The translations under genes were made by a program, and so were the position numbers. From Monosporascus cannonballus (Eukaryota; Ascomycota; Sordariomycetes; Xylariales), in NCBI GenBank assembly GCA_004154925.1, contig QJNS01000017.1:124001-188000 (forward strand): a DNA stretch of 64,000 nt. Direction: 5' to 3'. The first letter of the stretch is position 1. Each line of letters opens with the position of its first letter. The notes under the pieces are model-generated. The model was not told where the DNA came from. It worked only from the letters and a program-made list of their open reading frames with translations, and ran no database searches. Positions 11,704 through 22,182 of the stretch are shown here, piece after piece.

Positions 11704-12803
11704 ATGGCAACAAACTCCAAGGAGCCGCCGCTCGACGAGATCCAATGGCGGCACCCGCAGCTGGCGCAGCAGATGCAGGGGATCCATTCGAACTCGGTGC
11801 TCTTCTACTTCGCCGAGTCCCCCTTCTTCGACCGGACATCCAACAACGCCGTGCTGACGAGCCAGGCCATGCATAACGCCAACATGTTCCCCGTAATCCA
11901 GACGCGCGAGGCGTTCGAGGGTCGCCTCAAGACCATGTCCGGCCTCGAGTTCGTCGTCGCTCAGGAGCCCGCCGAGATGGCCCCCGGCACCGGCACCGGC
12001 GTCTGGGTCATCCGCAAGCAGACCCGCCGCAAGCGCCAGGGCGGCGACGACGACGACGTCACTGTCCACGCCACCTACTACGTCGTCGGTGACAACATCT
12101 ACATGGCCCCGACGCTGGCCGATATCTTGGGCTTCAGGATGGTAGGTTTTGGTCCGCCGGTGACATGCGGTGCGGAAGAAGGAAATGCAGAGGAGACTAA
12201 CGCGACTGCCTATGTACCCAGGCCACGATATCCTCGGCCCTGAGCAAATGCTTCCCCGCAGCCGACTCGGCACGCACCTGGTCGCCCTCGGTCGGCCACG
12301 CGTACAAACCCTTACCTTCCACGAACGGCACCGCAAACCCACGCGCGCGGGCACTCGAGTCGAAGGAAGCCACGCCGGCGCCTCTGGTCGAGAGCCAAGG
12401 AACAGCCGCCACGAAGAAGACAGCGACAGCGATGCAGGACGCGGCGCTCGACGCGCGGCTCGCCGAACAGTCCTTCTACATCCACATGCAATACGGCGGG
12501 GAGTACATGGACGAGAACCCCATCGCCGGCAAGCCCGGTGACTTCCACCTGAGCTCGACGGGGCGCAAGCCCGACGTCGGCAAGCTGCAGATCCCGCCGC
12601 CGGGGGGCGCTGGCCTTCCGGCCTCGTCGTTCGGCGGCGGCGGCGACGCGAAGCCGGCGGGCGTGTCCAAGGCTGCCACCGGCAAGGACGAGAAGGGCGG
12701 TGCTACTACGCCGAAGACCCCGAAGACGCCCACGGGCACCCTGCCGGCGAAGCCCAAGCGCAGGAAGAGCAAGCAGGGCACTACTACGCCGACTTCTTCG
12801 TAG
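11704..12803 (+). CDS. med6: Mediator complex subunit 6
   Basis: Head-module subunit of Mediator, linking activators to RNA polymerase II in the nucleus. Two exons (11704-12141 and 12222-12803; intron 12142-12221) encode 339 residues. Family hallmarks are DEIQWRHPQLAQQM, SNSVLFYFAESPFFDRTSNN and LEFVVAQEP within the first 100 residues, then a WVIRKQ strand followed by TYYVVGDNIYMAPTLADILG and FRM|ATISSAL across the splice. After the conserved domain (to about residue 180) comes a low-complexity Ala/Thr region, a short helix (LDARLAEQSFYIHMQYGGEYMD, about 20 residues shown in part), and a Lys/Pro/Thr-rich basic tail ending KPKRRKSKQG. The start ATG immediately precedes the conserved domain. 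It is slightly longer than yeast Med6, as is usual in filamentous fungi. Confidence 0.95.
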
Positions 12804-13155
12804 CGAAGGTAGCGGGAAGGAAAATCAGATGAGGGTAAAAAATAAATGGTTTTCGAGAGGGTCGGCCGGCGTTCATGGGCTCGGAAAATGGTTGTTTATG
12901 ATACCCCATATCTTGTACGTATATAGGTACATACAGGAATATCATCTGACTTGAGGCATAGAAGACGTTGTCTCTGTTTGTCTCGTCGCTAGATAATGAA
13001 AAGGCTTGCCAATATCGCATCCTACGCCAGTGCCCGTCACATCACAGAACCTTATTAACTAGGTAACCAGAACGCAATGCAGTATTTTATTGGCATCGTT
13101 CATAAATTGACTCTCTATCCATCTAATGCAGCTACCCTCACACTGGATTAAATAT
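12804..13155. other. Intergenic, convergent MED6 / ECM16 ends
   Basis: AT-rich 3-prime UTR-type sequence; no gene seen. Confidence 0.5.
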
Positions 13156-16100
13156 TTATTCCACAACCCACCCCTTACCAGGCACCTTCCTCTGCCTGAC
13201 GTTGGTGACGGGCAGCGGCCAGCCCTGGCCGCCCGTGCCCTCGGCGCGGAGGTACGGCACGACCCAGCAGTCCCTGACGTTGGGCCTGTCGGTCTGGACC
13301 TCCTTGATGGGCTTGCCGTAGGTGAGGAGCGGCGTGCCCTTGGCGAGGCCCGCAAGCTGCGCGCCCTTGACGTCCGTGAGCGCGAGCATGCGCGTCTTGG
13401 GTTTCTTGGTCGCCGTCGGGTCGGCTGCGGCGCGCTGCAGGCCCGCGTAGACGATGTATTCCGGGCACTCCTGCGCACTGAAGTGCGCCAGCACGGACGA
13501 CGGGTGGATATAGACGGCCTTGTCCTCGATGCCGTCTCCGCCGCCCGCCCCGTGAATTGGCTGCAGCGGGACGTAGGGAACGTCGATGGCGCGGCGCGGC
13601 TTGCGGTGCATCTCGGGCGGCACCGGCGCGAGGTCGGCGCGGATGGCCACCTGGTCAATGAAGCCCGCGGCGACCATCTGCTTCAACGCCGTGACCTGCT
13701 TGCTGCTCGGCCGGCCTAGCTTTTCTTGGAACGCGAGGTTCGCGAACGCCGGGATGTCCTTCTGCAGCAGGTTCGTGATTTGGCGGCGCAGCTTCTGCGT
13801 CTCCTGCAGAGCCTTGAAGCGGACGAAGTGCTTCTCGCACCACTCTTCCGTGGGCTCGTGCGCGAACTCTCCCACGACCTGTAGTAGCTTCATTGCGTCG
13901 GAGCTGTCGTCGAGCGAGCGGAAGTTCCTGTGCACCTCATTGTACTTCTGTCGGCCATGGGTTTGCCGCGTTTCCGCAGCCACGTCCTCGTTGGTGCGGA
14001 ATCCATGCTCGGTCCGGGCCGATAATGCGGGTATGGCTTGATTCTCTGGTATAAAAAGCTCCGCGACAGATAATCCCGCGACGAGCGCCACTGTATAGGG
14101 CAAGCATTCATGCAAATGCCCGACCAGGAGAATACGAGCGAATCGAGGTGGCAAGGGGAATTTCGCCATGGTATATCCAATCTGAGTCGCCTGTCCAGTT
14201 GGGGTTATGGCGGAAAGGTACTGAAGCATCTTCTCTGCTCTCGCTATACTTTGTCTATCCGGTGGAGTTGGAAAGGGGAAGTTCACTACGTGCTGTAATC
14301 TCATCGACTTCAGCTGAAGTACAACCCCCTCGATTGGCATCCTTAGCAATTCTGGATCAGCAAATTCGGCAAAGTCCCGCTCATAGACAGCGGACGAATA
14401 AAGACGATAGCCTAACCAATTTCTAGCGTCAGTAATCATTCCTTCTGCAGAGCTTAGCAGTGCGAAAAACATATACACATTTTAAGCACATCAGAAAAAG
14501 CGTCCAGAAAACGTGTGCCCATCGGTTATGAAGGAAAGGGCAATACACAATTCAGGAGTTTGCTTACAGTGTCCGGGCCCTGTTCGGCCAGCACGTCCAG
14601 CCCGCTGATTCGCGCTCGCCTTGCTGATCCAACCAATCTCGTAGCTCTGAACACCGGTGTCTCTGCTGTATCTTCGTTCTTTTGATCTACCACAATCGAA
14701 CACGTACCGAATGCCCGGGATGGTCAAACTTGTCTCAGCAACGTTGGTAGCAAGAATGATCTGCCGTGAATCTTCTGGCGCATCATCAAACACTCGCATC
14801 TGTTCCTTCGTAGGGAGTAGCGAATAGAGAGGTAGTATATGCATCTTTAATGGCCCAGTGGCGACTTCTTCTGAGATGTCAAACTCCCCATCGTCTTCTT
14901 CCTCCTCTTCTTCGCCAATGAATGGCACTCCATCTATATCATCGTTTGGGTTATCATTGGCCTCGCCGAAGTCGATATCCTCAACTTCCAGAGGCGCGTC
15001 GTTAGCAGATATCCGCACCTTCGGATACGGGGCAGGGTTGAGTCCCCCGGCTGCCATCTTCAACTTCTTACTAAGCCTCGATATCTCGTCATGCCCGGTA
15101 AGGAAGACCAGAAAGCCACCGGGCGGTAACTTCCGGTGGCCTCTGCTGATCTTTGTAAACGCTTCTTCCACATAGTCATGACGGGTTTGCCGAGAGAAGT
15201 GAATAGCGACTGGGTGTTGGCGACCCTCGATTTCCAACACGGGGGGTGGCGGTCGAAACAATGTCGGGTTTTGAGTAAGGTCATCGACTCGCAACGTAGC
15301 TGACATAATAATCAGTTTGAATGGTGTTACCTTAGGGTCGTCGTGAGCCATTTCTTCCCGTAGTTTGACGACTCGGCTTAACATTCCAATAAGGATGTCT
15401 GTATTAACGCTCCTTTCGTGCGCTTCATCAATTATGACAGCTGAGTATTTGCAGAGAGAAATATCGTTGGCAACCTCTCGAAGCAGGACACCGTCAGTCA
15501 TAAATTTGATCGCGGTGTTCTCGTCAGTCGTGCCTTCGAACCGGATTTGATACGCGACGGCACTTGAACGATCACCAAGTTCCTGTCCCACACGTTTTGA
15601 CATGCTCACTGCAGCCACCTTTCTCGGCTGCGTTACTCCGACCATGCCCGGCGTCGGTGAATCTGGCGAGCCATAGCCCGCCTCAAACAGAAATTGAGGA
15701 ACTTGAGTAGTTTTTCCCGAGCCGGTTGCGCCACAGATTATCACAACGTTGTTGTTATGGATCGCCTCCATAATCCTTTGTTCGTCTGCAACGACAGGAA
15801 GTTTAAGTCGGGCCTCTTGTATCACCGCCGGTCTGTCGACAGAGACGCTGAAGGCTTTCCTTCCTGTCTCCCTGGTCGGTAATAACTCCTGCGGTAATGG
15901 TTCTACTTCAGGCGCCCGGGGCTTGAAGTTCGCAGGCTTTGGTATGTCAAGCAGCATAGAGCCGTGCTCTGTTGGCTTATACCCAAGCGCTTGATTCCTC
16001 TGTTCATGGGCCCACGCTTTGAATGCTGACGACCTCTGTTTGCCACCAGTGTCGCTGTCTGCGTCATCAGATGAAGCATCATCTTCGTTCGACGATTCAG

Positions 16101-16965
16101 CCGGTGATTCGGCCTCATCTGACTCAAATTCATCATCAGAAGCTTCGTCCGCCGAGCTAGCCGAGTCGTGCGTCGGCGCATCGGAACTGAAGCCATTCCA
16201 TTCATCTTCTGATTCATCACCCGTCTCCTTTGGTAGCTGCTCTTTTCGTATACTCGGGAACCCAACAGATATTTTTGATTTAACTCCGCCGCGCTTTTGC
16301 CGTTTTTGAATGACCGGTCGACCCTCATCATCCAGTTCTAGGGGTCTTTTGAGACCAGACCCCACTACCGCCACCTGTACGGTAGGTTGCGTGGTAGGTT
16401 GCGCAGGGCTGGAGTTATCGATGATAGCACCTCCGCCTTCTCCCTTTCCATCTTGCGGTGTCTGGTCTTTTGATTGGTCAGGAAGGTGTGCAATGGGCTC
16501 ACCATCCGATGCATCACTATGCGATGAGCGTCTTGGCTCAAATAAGATATCGTCACCATCCTGACTGACGCCAGCTTCTCTCTCCCGTAATGCCCTGCTC
16601 AGTGTCTGTCGTTTTGTCTCCTTCCCCTGGCCTAAGTTGCGACTGCTTTGGAACAAGGTAGTGTCGATCTTATTCTCCGCCAACTTTGAGAGAAGAACTC
16701 GAGTTTCATCTTTCTTTAGTTTGATGTTGATATATTTTTCGAGACGTTTGGCCTTCTTGCCGCTGAATTTAGCGTCGCCTTTCAGCTCCTCTCTCAGTTG
16801 AGCCTTCCTAGCCTCTCTAGCGGCTTTCTGCACGTCTGGGATGATCTCTACGGCATTGCTATCGGCCAACGGAGGCTGGGCAACCTCCGCTTGACCACCA
16901 TTTTGCCGTGCCTTTTCGCGTGCAAGGACTTTATGCTTCCTCTGACGCGGTACGAATTTCGGCAT
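13156..16965 (-). CDS. ECM16: DEAH-box RNA helicase Dhr1/Ecm16 (DHX37), U3 snoRNP-associated
   Basis: ATP-dependent RNA helicase that, in the family, removes U3 snoRNA from pre-18S rRNA during small-subunit processome maturation in the nucleolus. Two exons (16965-14568 and 14411-13156; intron 14412-14567) encode 1217 residues. The N-terminus is basic (MPKFVPRQRKHKVLAREKAR) with a long acidic Ser/Asp region at about 250-330. Helicase motifs are GATGSGKTTQ (I, near residue 411), TQPRKVAA (Ia), DEAH (II, near 512), SAT (III), ATNVAETSLTIPG and QRAGRAGRTGPG (VI, ending at the splice). Exon 2 carries the HA2/winged-helix and OB-fold regions, including IHPSSVLAH. An acidic Glu run (EEEEEEDD) sits between the RecA lobes. 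The start is the ATG of MPKFVPRQRK, which matches orthologues; 21 open codons upstream are not conserved-looking. Confidence 0.95.
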
Positions 16966-17262
16966 TTTGTTGCTATGGAAATTACGGTTGTAAAAGCACG
17001 AGATGGCGACTGCCCTAGCTACTCTCACAATCTATCTGGAAATTTTGACCGCCTGGCAGAACTTTTTAGCGTTCCTAAACGGAGCTAGCGCGGGGTAGCA
17101 ATCCCTTGTCCCTGATCCATAGCCCCACTACCCAGACCCCCACCTAAAGTTCGGAGCATTTTCAATGCTGCTCTCCTAGCCTCAATCGCAAGACTTACAT
17201 ATTCAACTTCACCCATCCTTGAGCAAGTCGCAGAAGGATGATACCCAGATTCTGAGAAGAGG
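16966..17262. promoter_or_regulatory. Divergent promoter ECM16 / PAC3-like gene
   Basis: 297 bp between two divergent start codons; both promoters must lie here. No specific element recognised. Confidence 0.45.
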
Positions 17263-17755
17263 ATGAGTGATTCACGAGTAACTGAAGAGCCATTTCCCGC
17301 TCAGACAAGAATAGCTGTCGGGACAGTTGACGGCACCCCGACAGAAGCTTCACTTGTCTCATTCGAGGATAAGATACTTGTCACGCTATCTCAAGATGGT
17401 AGACTATCCCAATGGGTATGAAATTTGCATGGCCAGGATATATTGAGTCGATACGCTTACAACTTAGTAGATCCAAGTGCCATTGTCAGCTCCTTCTCCG
17501 GCTCTCCTAGACATGTCCCTACCCAATGCAAGTCTGCTGCCTATGACTCACCTGACGCCCAAGACACTTCTCGGCGGTGGAGGGGAAGAGCGTGAGTCTC
17601 TAGCACAGCTCTACGCAGTTCAGATCGGAAGTCATATCGCAAGGCGTGACCCTGAGGAACGTCGCACTCTCGTTGTGGGTCTCGGCATACGGCAACTTAA
17701 GCATGATAGAGAAGCTTTCCTCGACGTTATCGAGCTCATCCAGAAGGTGCTATGA
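17263..17755 (+). CDS. Proteasome assembly chaperone 3 (Pac3/Poc3-like)
   Basis: Small protein of 145 residues from two exons (17263-17415 and 17471-17755; intron 17416-17470). It matches fungal 20S proteasome assembly chaperone 3 in overall plan: an N-terminal strand TRIAVGTVDGTPTEASLVSF, then DKILVTLSQDGRLSQW, IQVPLSA across the splice, a Leu/Pro-rich loop, and a C-terminal helix with QIGSHIARRDPEERRTLVVG. In the family, Pac3 pairs with Pac4 and guides alpha-ring assembly in the cytosol or nucleus. The assignment rests on pattern recognition of these segments and on length; a small unrelated fungal protein cannot be excluded. Confidence 0.72.
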
Positions 17756-18199
17756 TCTCTTCAAGACTTGGAAGGCTCTCGATCCGTCTGGCCTGCTTCC
17801 ACGAATTTATGGATATTCAATAATCACCGACACGACCAAGGCCGTTTCAGTGTTGGCTTATCTCTAGGCCGATGGTCCTAGCGCTAGAATGCGAGAATGT
17901 GCCTCGAGGGCACCTTATCCGCTGACAACCGGGGCACTCAGCGCCAATAGTTTCGCCGCATCCTCCCTCTTCAGAAACCCTTCTCGCTCGATCTTTAACC
18001 CGTTATGGCACCCTTGAGGTTGTCAGTGAGATAGAGTGCAAGCGCGGCCATCAGCTGACTGACAGCCACCACATGATATTGGCTCGTATCTCGCCTGATT
18101 GGATTCCGAGGTGCAGGAAGGAAAACTCCTTCGACGCAGTTTGAAGTTGAGGCCCGCTGAATATCAGGCGAGGGACTCTACGAGCAACAGACCACTCAG
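17756..18199. other. Intergenic, no gene seen
   Basis: 444 bp between the Pac3-like gene and the 2OG oxygenase pseudogene. Only short frames are present. The first part is plausibly 3-prime UTR. Confidence 0.45.
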
Positions 18200-19200
18200 T
18201 TATGTACCAAAGAAGAAAGGCATCGAGACTCTCTCTAGAGCAGACTCGTTTCTGGCTCTATGAACGGTCAATTTATAGATATCGTTGCAGAGCCGCATCG
18301 TGAAGTCGCCGAAGTTGACCACTATAGTCCCATCAACCGGCCGTGCCTTTTCTGATCGTCAATCACGGTGTAGCTGCAAAGTGTATTCTTCCAAGTTACC
18401 TTTATCCACTGACCTTCCTCAATAAGTATCTGCAGGCCTCCGACATGGTCCTGCCATAACAGAGTGAAGAGTTGAAGGTCGGTATGGCTACCAAGGCCGG
18501 CAGAATCCTTCTTGATTTCCTCTTCATTCCTTGGCGGATAGTAGATAAAGACTCCATCGGCGCCAGGATATGTCACCTTGTCATTCCAGTGATCCCCAGT
18601 AAGTTCCAGCGACAAGACGAACACCCCCAGCAGTCTTCTAATCAAAGTCAGACAGCTATCCCAATACGCTAAACAGTCGTTTTTGAAGCCCGGTAGGCGA
18701 TTGGCCCCCTTCCACACAAAATCCTCTCCCCTCATTCACGGTCTCACCTCCTCGGGTATTTATGATATGTCCATAGGGTGGCCCGGATCCAACTCGGGAG
18801 AGTACCGAAACTAGCAGGCTTCTCTCACGCCAGCGCTTTCGCTGGGCGAGATTTGCGTTTCCTGTACCCATGATAACCATTATAATACTTGCTGTGCTTC
18901 CTGGAGTCTAGCAGGTCCTTCTGCTCCTGGGGCTGTCGCATAAAGTTCAAAACCTGCTGCTTGCTCCGGGCAATCAACTCGGCCGGGATGCCATGATTCT
19001 TGACGTAGAAGAAGCCATTGTTCACCACGGCACGTTGTATCTGAGATGCGACTATGGCGTTCCAAAAGTGCCTCCGAGAACATCGGAGTTAAGTCAATGA
19101 CAGGGATCTCCTCCGGTGTACAGTTCCAGGGCGGGTTCGGTAACACATCCCAGTAGACCGGACCGAGGGCAGTGCGGAGCTCAAGCGTAGTAGTTGACAT
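18200..19200 (-). pseudogene. 2-oxoglutarate/Fe(II)-dependent dioxygenase (isopenicillin N synthase-like), degenerate
   Basis: Remnant of a 2OG-Fe(II) oxygenase of the DIOX_N plus 2OG-FeII_Oxy type. In order: IPVIDLTPMF near the start, VVNNGFFYVKNHGIPAELIA, GEDFVWKGANRLPGFK, GSHTDLQLFTLLWQDHVGGL (Fe ligands His and Asp), and after an intact intron (donor and acceptor in frame) VVNFGDFTMRL, TVHRARNES and MPFFFGT. So the HxD...H triad and the RxS 2OG-binding residue survive. The frame is broken: a shift near 19060, two more within about 18840-18870, and in-frame stops at 18811-18813, 18760-18762 and 18736-18738, the last reading TGA where the family has Trp. The C-terminus also stops soon after FFFG. 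The breaks suggest loss of function rather than extra introns, although sequencing errors could explain one shift. Confidence 0.82.
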
Positions 19201-19708
19201 TACTGCGACGGAATGTTTTTGGATGGAAAACGATTCCCATGAATATCAATGGACATGAAACTTTAATAAAATGCCTGAATAAATGCCGGCTTCCTTCTCA
19301 GGATTAGAAGGGGAAGATGTCGCCGCGAGAAAGGAGTTGGGCTTACTCGACTATGTGGAGCCATAAAAGTATGATCACGTAGCCAGTGAGAAATGCATAC
19401 TACATTTATACTCTGTGAATAGTTTCCACCTTTCCTTCCAACTCTCATGGCTCTCGCATCATCCGGCTGCATACCCCTGAAGCTGGATGAAGCACATTTA
19501 ACGGTTCTTGCATATCTGCGTGTTTCTTAGGGCGCATCTCCTTCGGTAACCGGCCGAGGTAGAGCAGGCACTGTTCAATTGGAATGGTTCTTCACAACAT
19601 CTGACAACAATAAGCTCTAGCGACCAGCCAGCATTGGGTTATTGGACGGCTACTAGATGTCCAAGAAACTGCGATACCTTGATCAACTATTAAGGAACTC
19701 CATTAGCC
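19201..19708. promoter_or_regulatory. Divergent intergenic region, 2OG pseudogene / HAD gene
   Basis: 508 bp between a pseudogene start and the HAD-phosphatase ATG; promoter sequence is expected. I see no element I can name. Confidence 0.4.
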
Positions 19709-20572
19709 ATGACGCCTGCTAGCCAGGGTCACCAATCAGTGACTGGAGTGGGGCCAGCCTTTCCACCTATCCGGGCTTGCCTGTTCGACATGGATGGGCT
19801 GCTACTAAACACGGAAGACATCTACACTCTCTGCGCCGACATCGTCCTGAAGAAGTATGGCAGGCCCGGGTTGCCATGGTGGCTGAAGGCCAAAATGATG
19901 GGCGTCCCCGGTTCGTCCAATGGCGACACCTTCCACGACTGGGCACAACTACCTATTTCGAGAGAGCAGTTCAAGCAAGAACAGCGCAAGCAGCAGCAAA
20001 TCCACTTCCCCGAATGTCAACCGCTCCCGGGTGTGGAGAAGTTGCTCTCGGATCTCCGGCGCGCCAAGAATACCGATGGCTTCGACGTGCAGGTCGCGCT
20101 AGCGTCCAGCAGCGAGAAGTATAACTACGACATGAAGACCTCGCGTGCGGTGACGAAAGCGGTTCTTGACCTCATCCCAGAGAAGCATAGGGTGCTTGGT
20201 GATGACCCCAGAATAGGAAGGGGCAGAGGGAAGCCGGCGCCCGATATCTACCTCGTGGCGCTGCAGGTTATCAACGACACTCTTCCGGAGGGAGCTCCAA
20301 AAGTTAGCCCCAATGAGTGTCTAGTTTTCGAGGATAGCGTCATAGGGGTGGAAGCCGGGAGACGCGCAGGAATGCGTGTAGTGTGGGTTCCGCATCCGAA
20401 ACTGGCGGCTGAGTATGTGAGTAAGGAGAGGGAAGTCTTAGCGGGAAGGATTAGGCTAGTGGATATCGGGAACGAAGAACAACTCGGCGTGCTTGATGAC
20501 GGCTGGGGTGAACGACTCCCCAGTCTAGAGAGTTTCCCGTATGAGAGGTTCGGCATTAGCGTCCCTAGTTGA
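19709..20572 (+). CDS. HAD-superfamily phosphatase (HDHD1/pseudouridine-5-phosphatase-like)
   Basis: Single-exon gene of 287 residues. All four HAD motifs are visible: DMDGLLLNTED (motif I, near residue 27, nucleophile and acid-base Asp), VALASSS (II), the Lys in GRGKPAPDIY (III) and VFEDSVIGVEAGRRAGM (IV). The helical C1 cap between motifs I and II is of the phosphoglycomutase/GS1 type. Fungal relatives are usually annotated as GS1-like or 2-deoxyglucose-6-phosphatase-like; the natural substrate cannot be read from sequence. The start is the first ATG in frame. It converges on the bZIP gene, 201 bp apart. Likely cytosolic, with no signal peptide. Confidence 0.9.
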   Translation: MTPASQGHQSVTGVGPAFPPIRACLFDMDGLLLNTEDIYTLCADIVLKKYGRPGLPWWLKAKMMGVPGSSNGDTFHDWAQLPISREQFKQEQRKQQQIHFPECQPLPGVEKLLSDLRRAKNTDGFDVQVALASSSEKYNYDMKTSRAVTKAVLDLIPEKHRVLGDDPRIGRGRGKPAPDIYLVALQVINDTLPEGAPKVSPNECLVFEDSVIGVEAGRRAGMRVVWVPHPKLAAEYVSKEREVLAGRIRLVDIGNEEQLGVLDDGWGERLPSLESFPYERFGISVPS

Positions 20573-20773
20573 GTATTACGACAAGAGTAGTTGGACATAT
20601 AAGAATAAATTCCCAGACTAGAACAAGCAATGGTACCATTGGTCGTCCACTCTGAAGATAGGCTGTTAAGTCGACACTCTCGTCTATTTTCACCTGTCAT
20701 TAGTGCCCGTAGAAAATGATGCAAAATGACATTTCCAGCACACGTCACTGTTGGGTATTTACAGGACTTAGAT

Positions 20774-21727
20774 TTAGGTGTCACTGATGAACGCCAGTAG
20801 ACTCAAGAGCATATCCGCATTCACGCGGCATCCCTCACCCGGGCGAAGTGAACGGCGAAAGCCGTTCCATAGCCAGGTGGTCACGTCTTCCTGACTCATA
20901 CCCTTGAAGTTCTGCTGTGCGATGATAATATATGCCTCGGAGCAAAGTATTGTAGACTCGTTGTGAGCGTCTTGTTGATAGTAGCCTTCCATCACTGGCT
21001 GGAACAGGTATTCGGGCATTGATAGAGGGGTCTCCAGACTCGGGACGAAGGTCATTCGCTCTATTGTGTTGACGTTCAATTGTGAATCCGATGAGGGATA
21101 ACTGGAGCAACAGAGTGTCGTTGCGGTCACTATCTGGTCTTGTATGGCCGTTGCGGGTACCAGACTCTCAGCCTCCGTAACGGCCTGGTCTGAGGCAGAT
21201 TCAGTAACCAGCGAGAGCGCAGGTATGAATTCAGGTGACCGAGCTGTGGAGAGAAGCGACGGATGACTTGGAGGAGAGATGACGGCGTTGACTTCCAATC
21301 CAGGTTGGTCATCAGAAACCAGGGGCCCGGGGGAAGCCGCGGCGGATAGTTCCCAAGCCCCGAGATCTTCTGTGTCAGAGAGCACACCGTATGCCTGAAC
21401 GGCTTCGTCATGAGTATCGGAGAAAGCTTGCGGTAATGCGCTATCCTGAACTTGAGGCTGTTGGGGCTGCAGCGCGCGACAATCTGCCTCGTTCTGAACA
21501 TGCGGCTGACCGCGGCCTCGCGTCAAAGCTGCTTGAAGAGCCTCAACCTGATCTTTGAGGGCGGAAATAGTTTCTTCTGCTTCGCGGAGCCGCTGTTCGA
21601 GCGTTACAATATAATTTTTCCGACGAGCCCGATGCTGACGCTGGTTGTTGCGGACTCGCTCCAGCGTGTGCTGGGCTGAAACCCGTTTGGTCCTGGGGCA
21701 TGGTATCAAAGATGGTCCCGGAGCCAT
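20774..21727 (-). CDS. bZIP transcription factor, probable regulator of the arsenite methyltransferase gene
   Basis: Single-exon nuclear factor of 317 residues. The basic region RVRNNQRQHRARRKNYIVTL (about residues 24-43) contains the N-x7-R DNA-contact signature, followed by a leucine-zipper heptad pattern (LEQRLREAEETISALKDQVE). The middle is Gln/Ser/Pro-rich and acidic, as expected of an activation domain. The C-terminal block TTWLWNGFRRSLRPGEGCRV and LLSLLAFIS resembles the conserved tail of a filamentous-fungal AP-1-like bZIP subfamily. A CC pair (TLCCSS) could act as a thiol or arsenic sensor; that is inference. It is divergently transcribed from the ArsM gene, and its ATG lies only 19 bp from one copy of the shared promoter motif, which suggests autoregulation. 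Target control is inferred from position. Confidence 0.88.
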   Translation of the reverse strand: MAPGPSLIPCPRTKRVSAQHTLERVRNNQRQHRARRKNYIVTLEQRLREAEETISALKDQVEALQAALTRGRGQPHVQNEADCRALQPQQPQVQDSALPQAFSDTHDEAVQAYGVLSDTEDLGAWELSAAASPGPLVSDDQPGLEVNAVISPPSHPSLLSTARSPEFIPALSLVTESASDQAVTEAESLVPATAIQDQIVTATTLCCSSYPSSDSQLNVNTIERMTFVPSLETPLSMPEYLFQPVMEGYYQQDAHNESTILCSEAYIIIAQQNFKGMSQEDVTTWLWNGFRRSLRPGEGCRVNADMLLSLLAFISDT

Positions 21728-22182
21728 GGTGAGTCACTAACGATTATCGATATGTCACCGATGACACCTAGCTTCTTCCATTGCATTTATGTCGGGTCTA
21801 GAAAACGGTGACATATCGATTTCGCCTTTTAGTCAGCAATTACTCCAGTCATTTCCCATTCACAGTCAAAAACGCCCAATGATGGACCCCACTTCCTAAG
21901 ATCTGATCAGAACAACCCAACATGGATGGCATCGCAACAAATCTCCCTATCCCAGGGTGAGCTTCCTGTCAGCTCCAGATCAGCTGATTATCGTAACTAT
22001 CCATAATAATATTCTCAGCATGCCAAATGGGATATCCTAAACAGTGACATATCGATACACTCCTAAGAACTAGGTATGCATATATCTATCACCTCGCCAC
22101 TACGCATCTATATATAACCCCTGCGCTGCGCATCTTTCGGACACTCTTTCTCATTCTAGCGTAACAACGTTCGATACTAGCA
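21728..22182. promoter_or_regulatory. Divergent bZIP-arsM promoter with three copies of a 13-15 bp motif
   Basis: CGGTGACATATCGAT occurs as a perfect 15 bp inverted pair at 21746-21760 (minus orientation) and 21806-21820 (plus). A third copy with one change lies at 22042-22056 (plus; 13 bp core GTGACATATCGAT exact). The first copy overlaps a second dyad, TGTCA-ccga-TGACA (21753-21766). TGAGTCA, a consensus AP-1/Gcn4-type bZIP site, lies at 21730-21736 just before the bZIP start codon. The recurrence of one long motif in 455 bp points to a specific regulator, most simply the adjacent bZIP factor. Confidence 0.75.
22109..22117 (+). promoter_or_regulatory. TATA box of the arsM gene
   Basis: TATATATAA lies 66 bp upstream of the arsM start codon and 53 bp downstream of the third copy of the shared motif. 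This is an inducible-promoter arrangement. Confidence 0.6.

Noticed and set aside
11629..12354. 241-codon minus-strand frame over MED6
   Set aside because: Antisense shadow of a confidently recognised gene.
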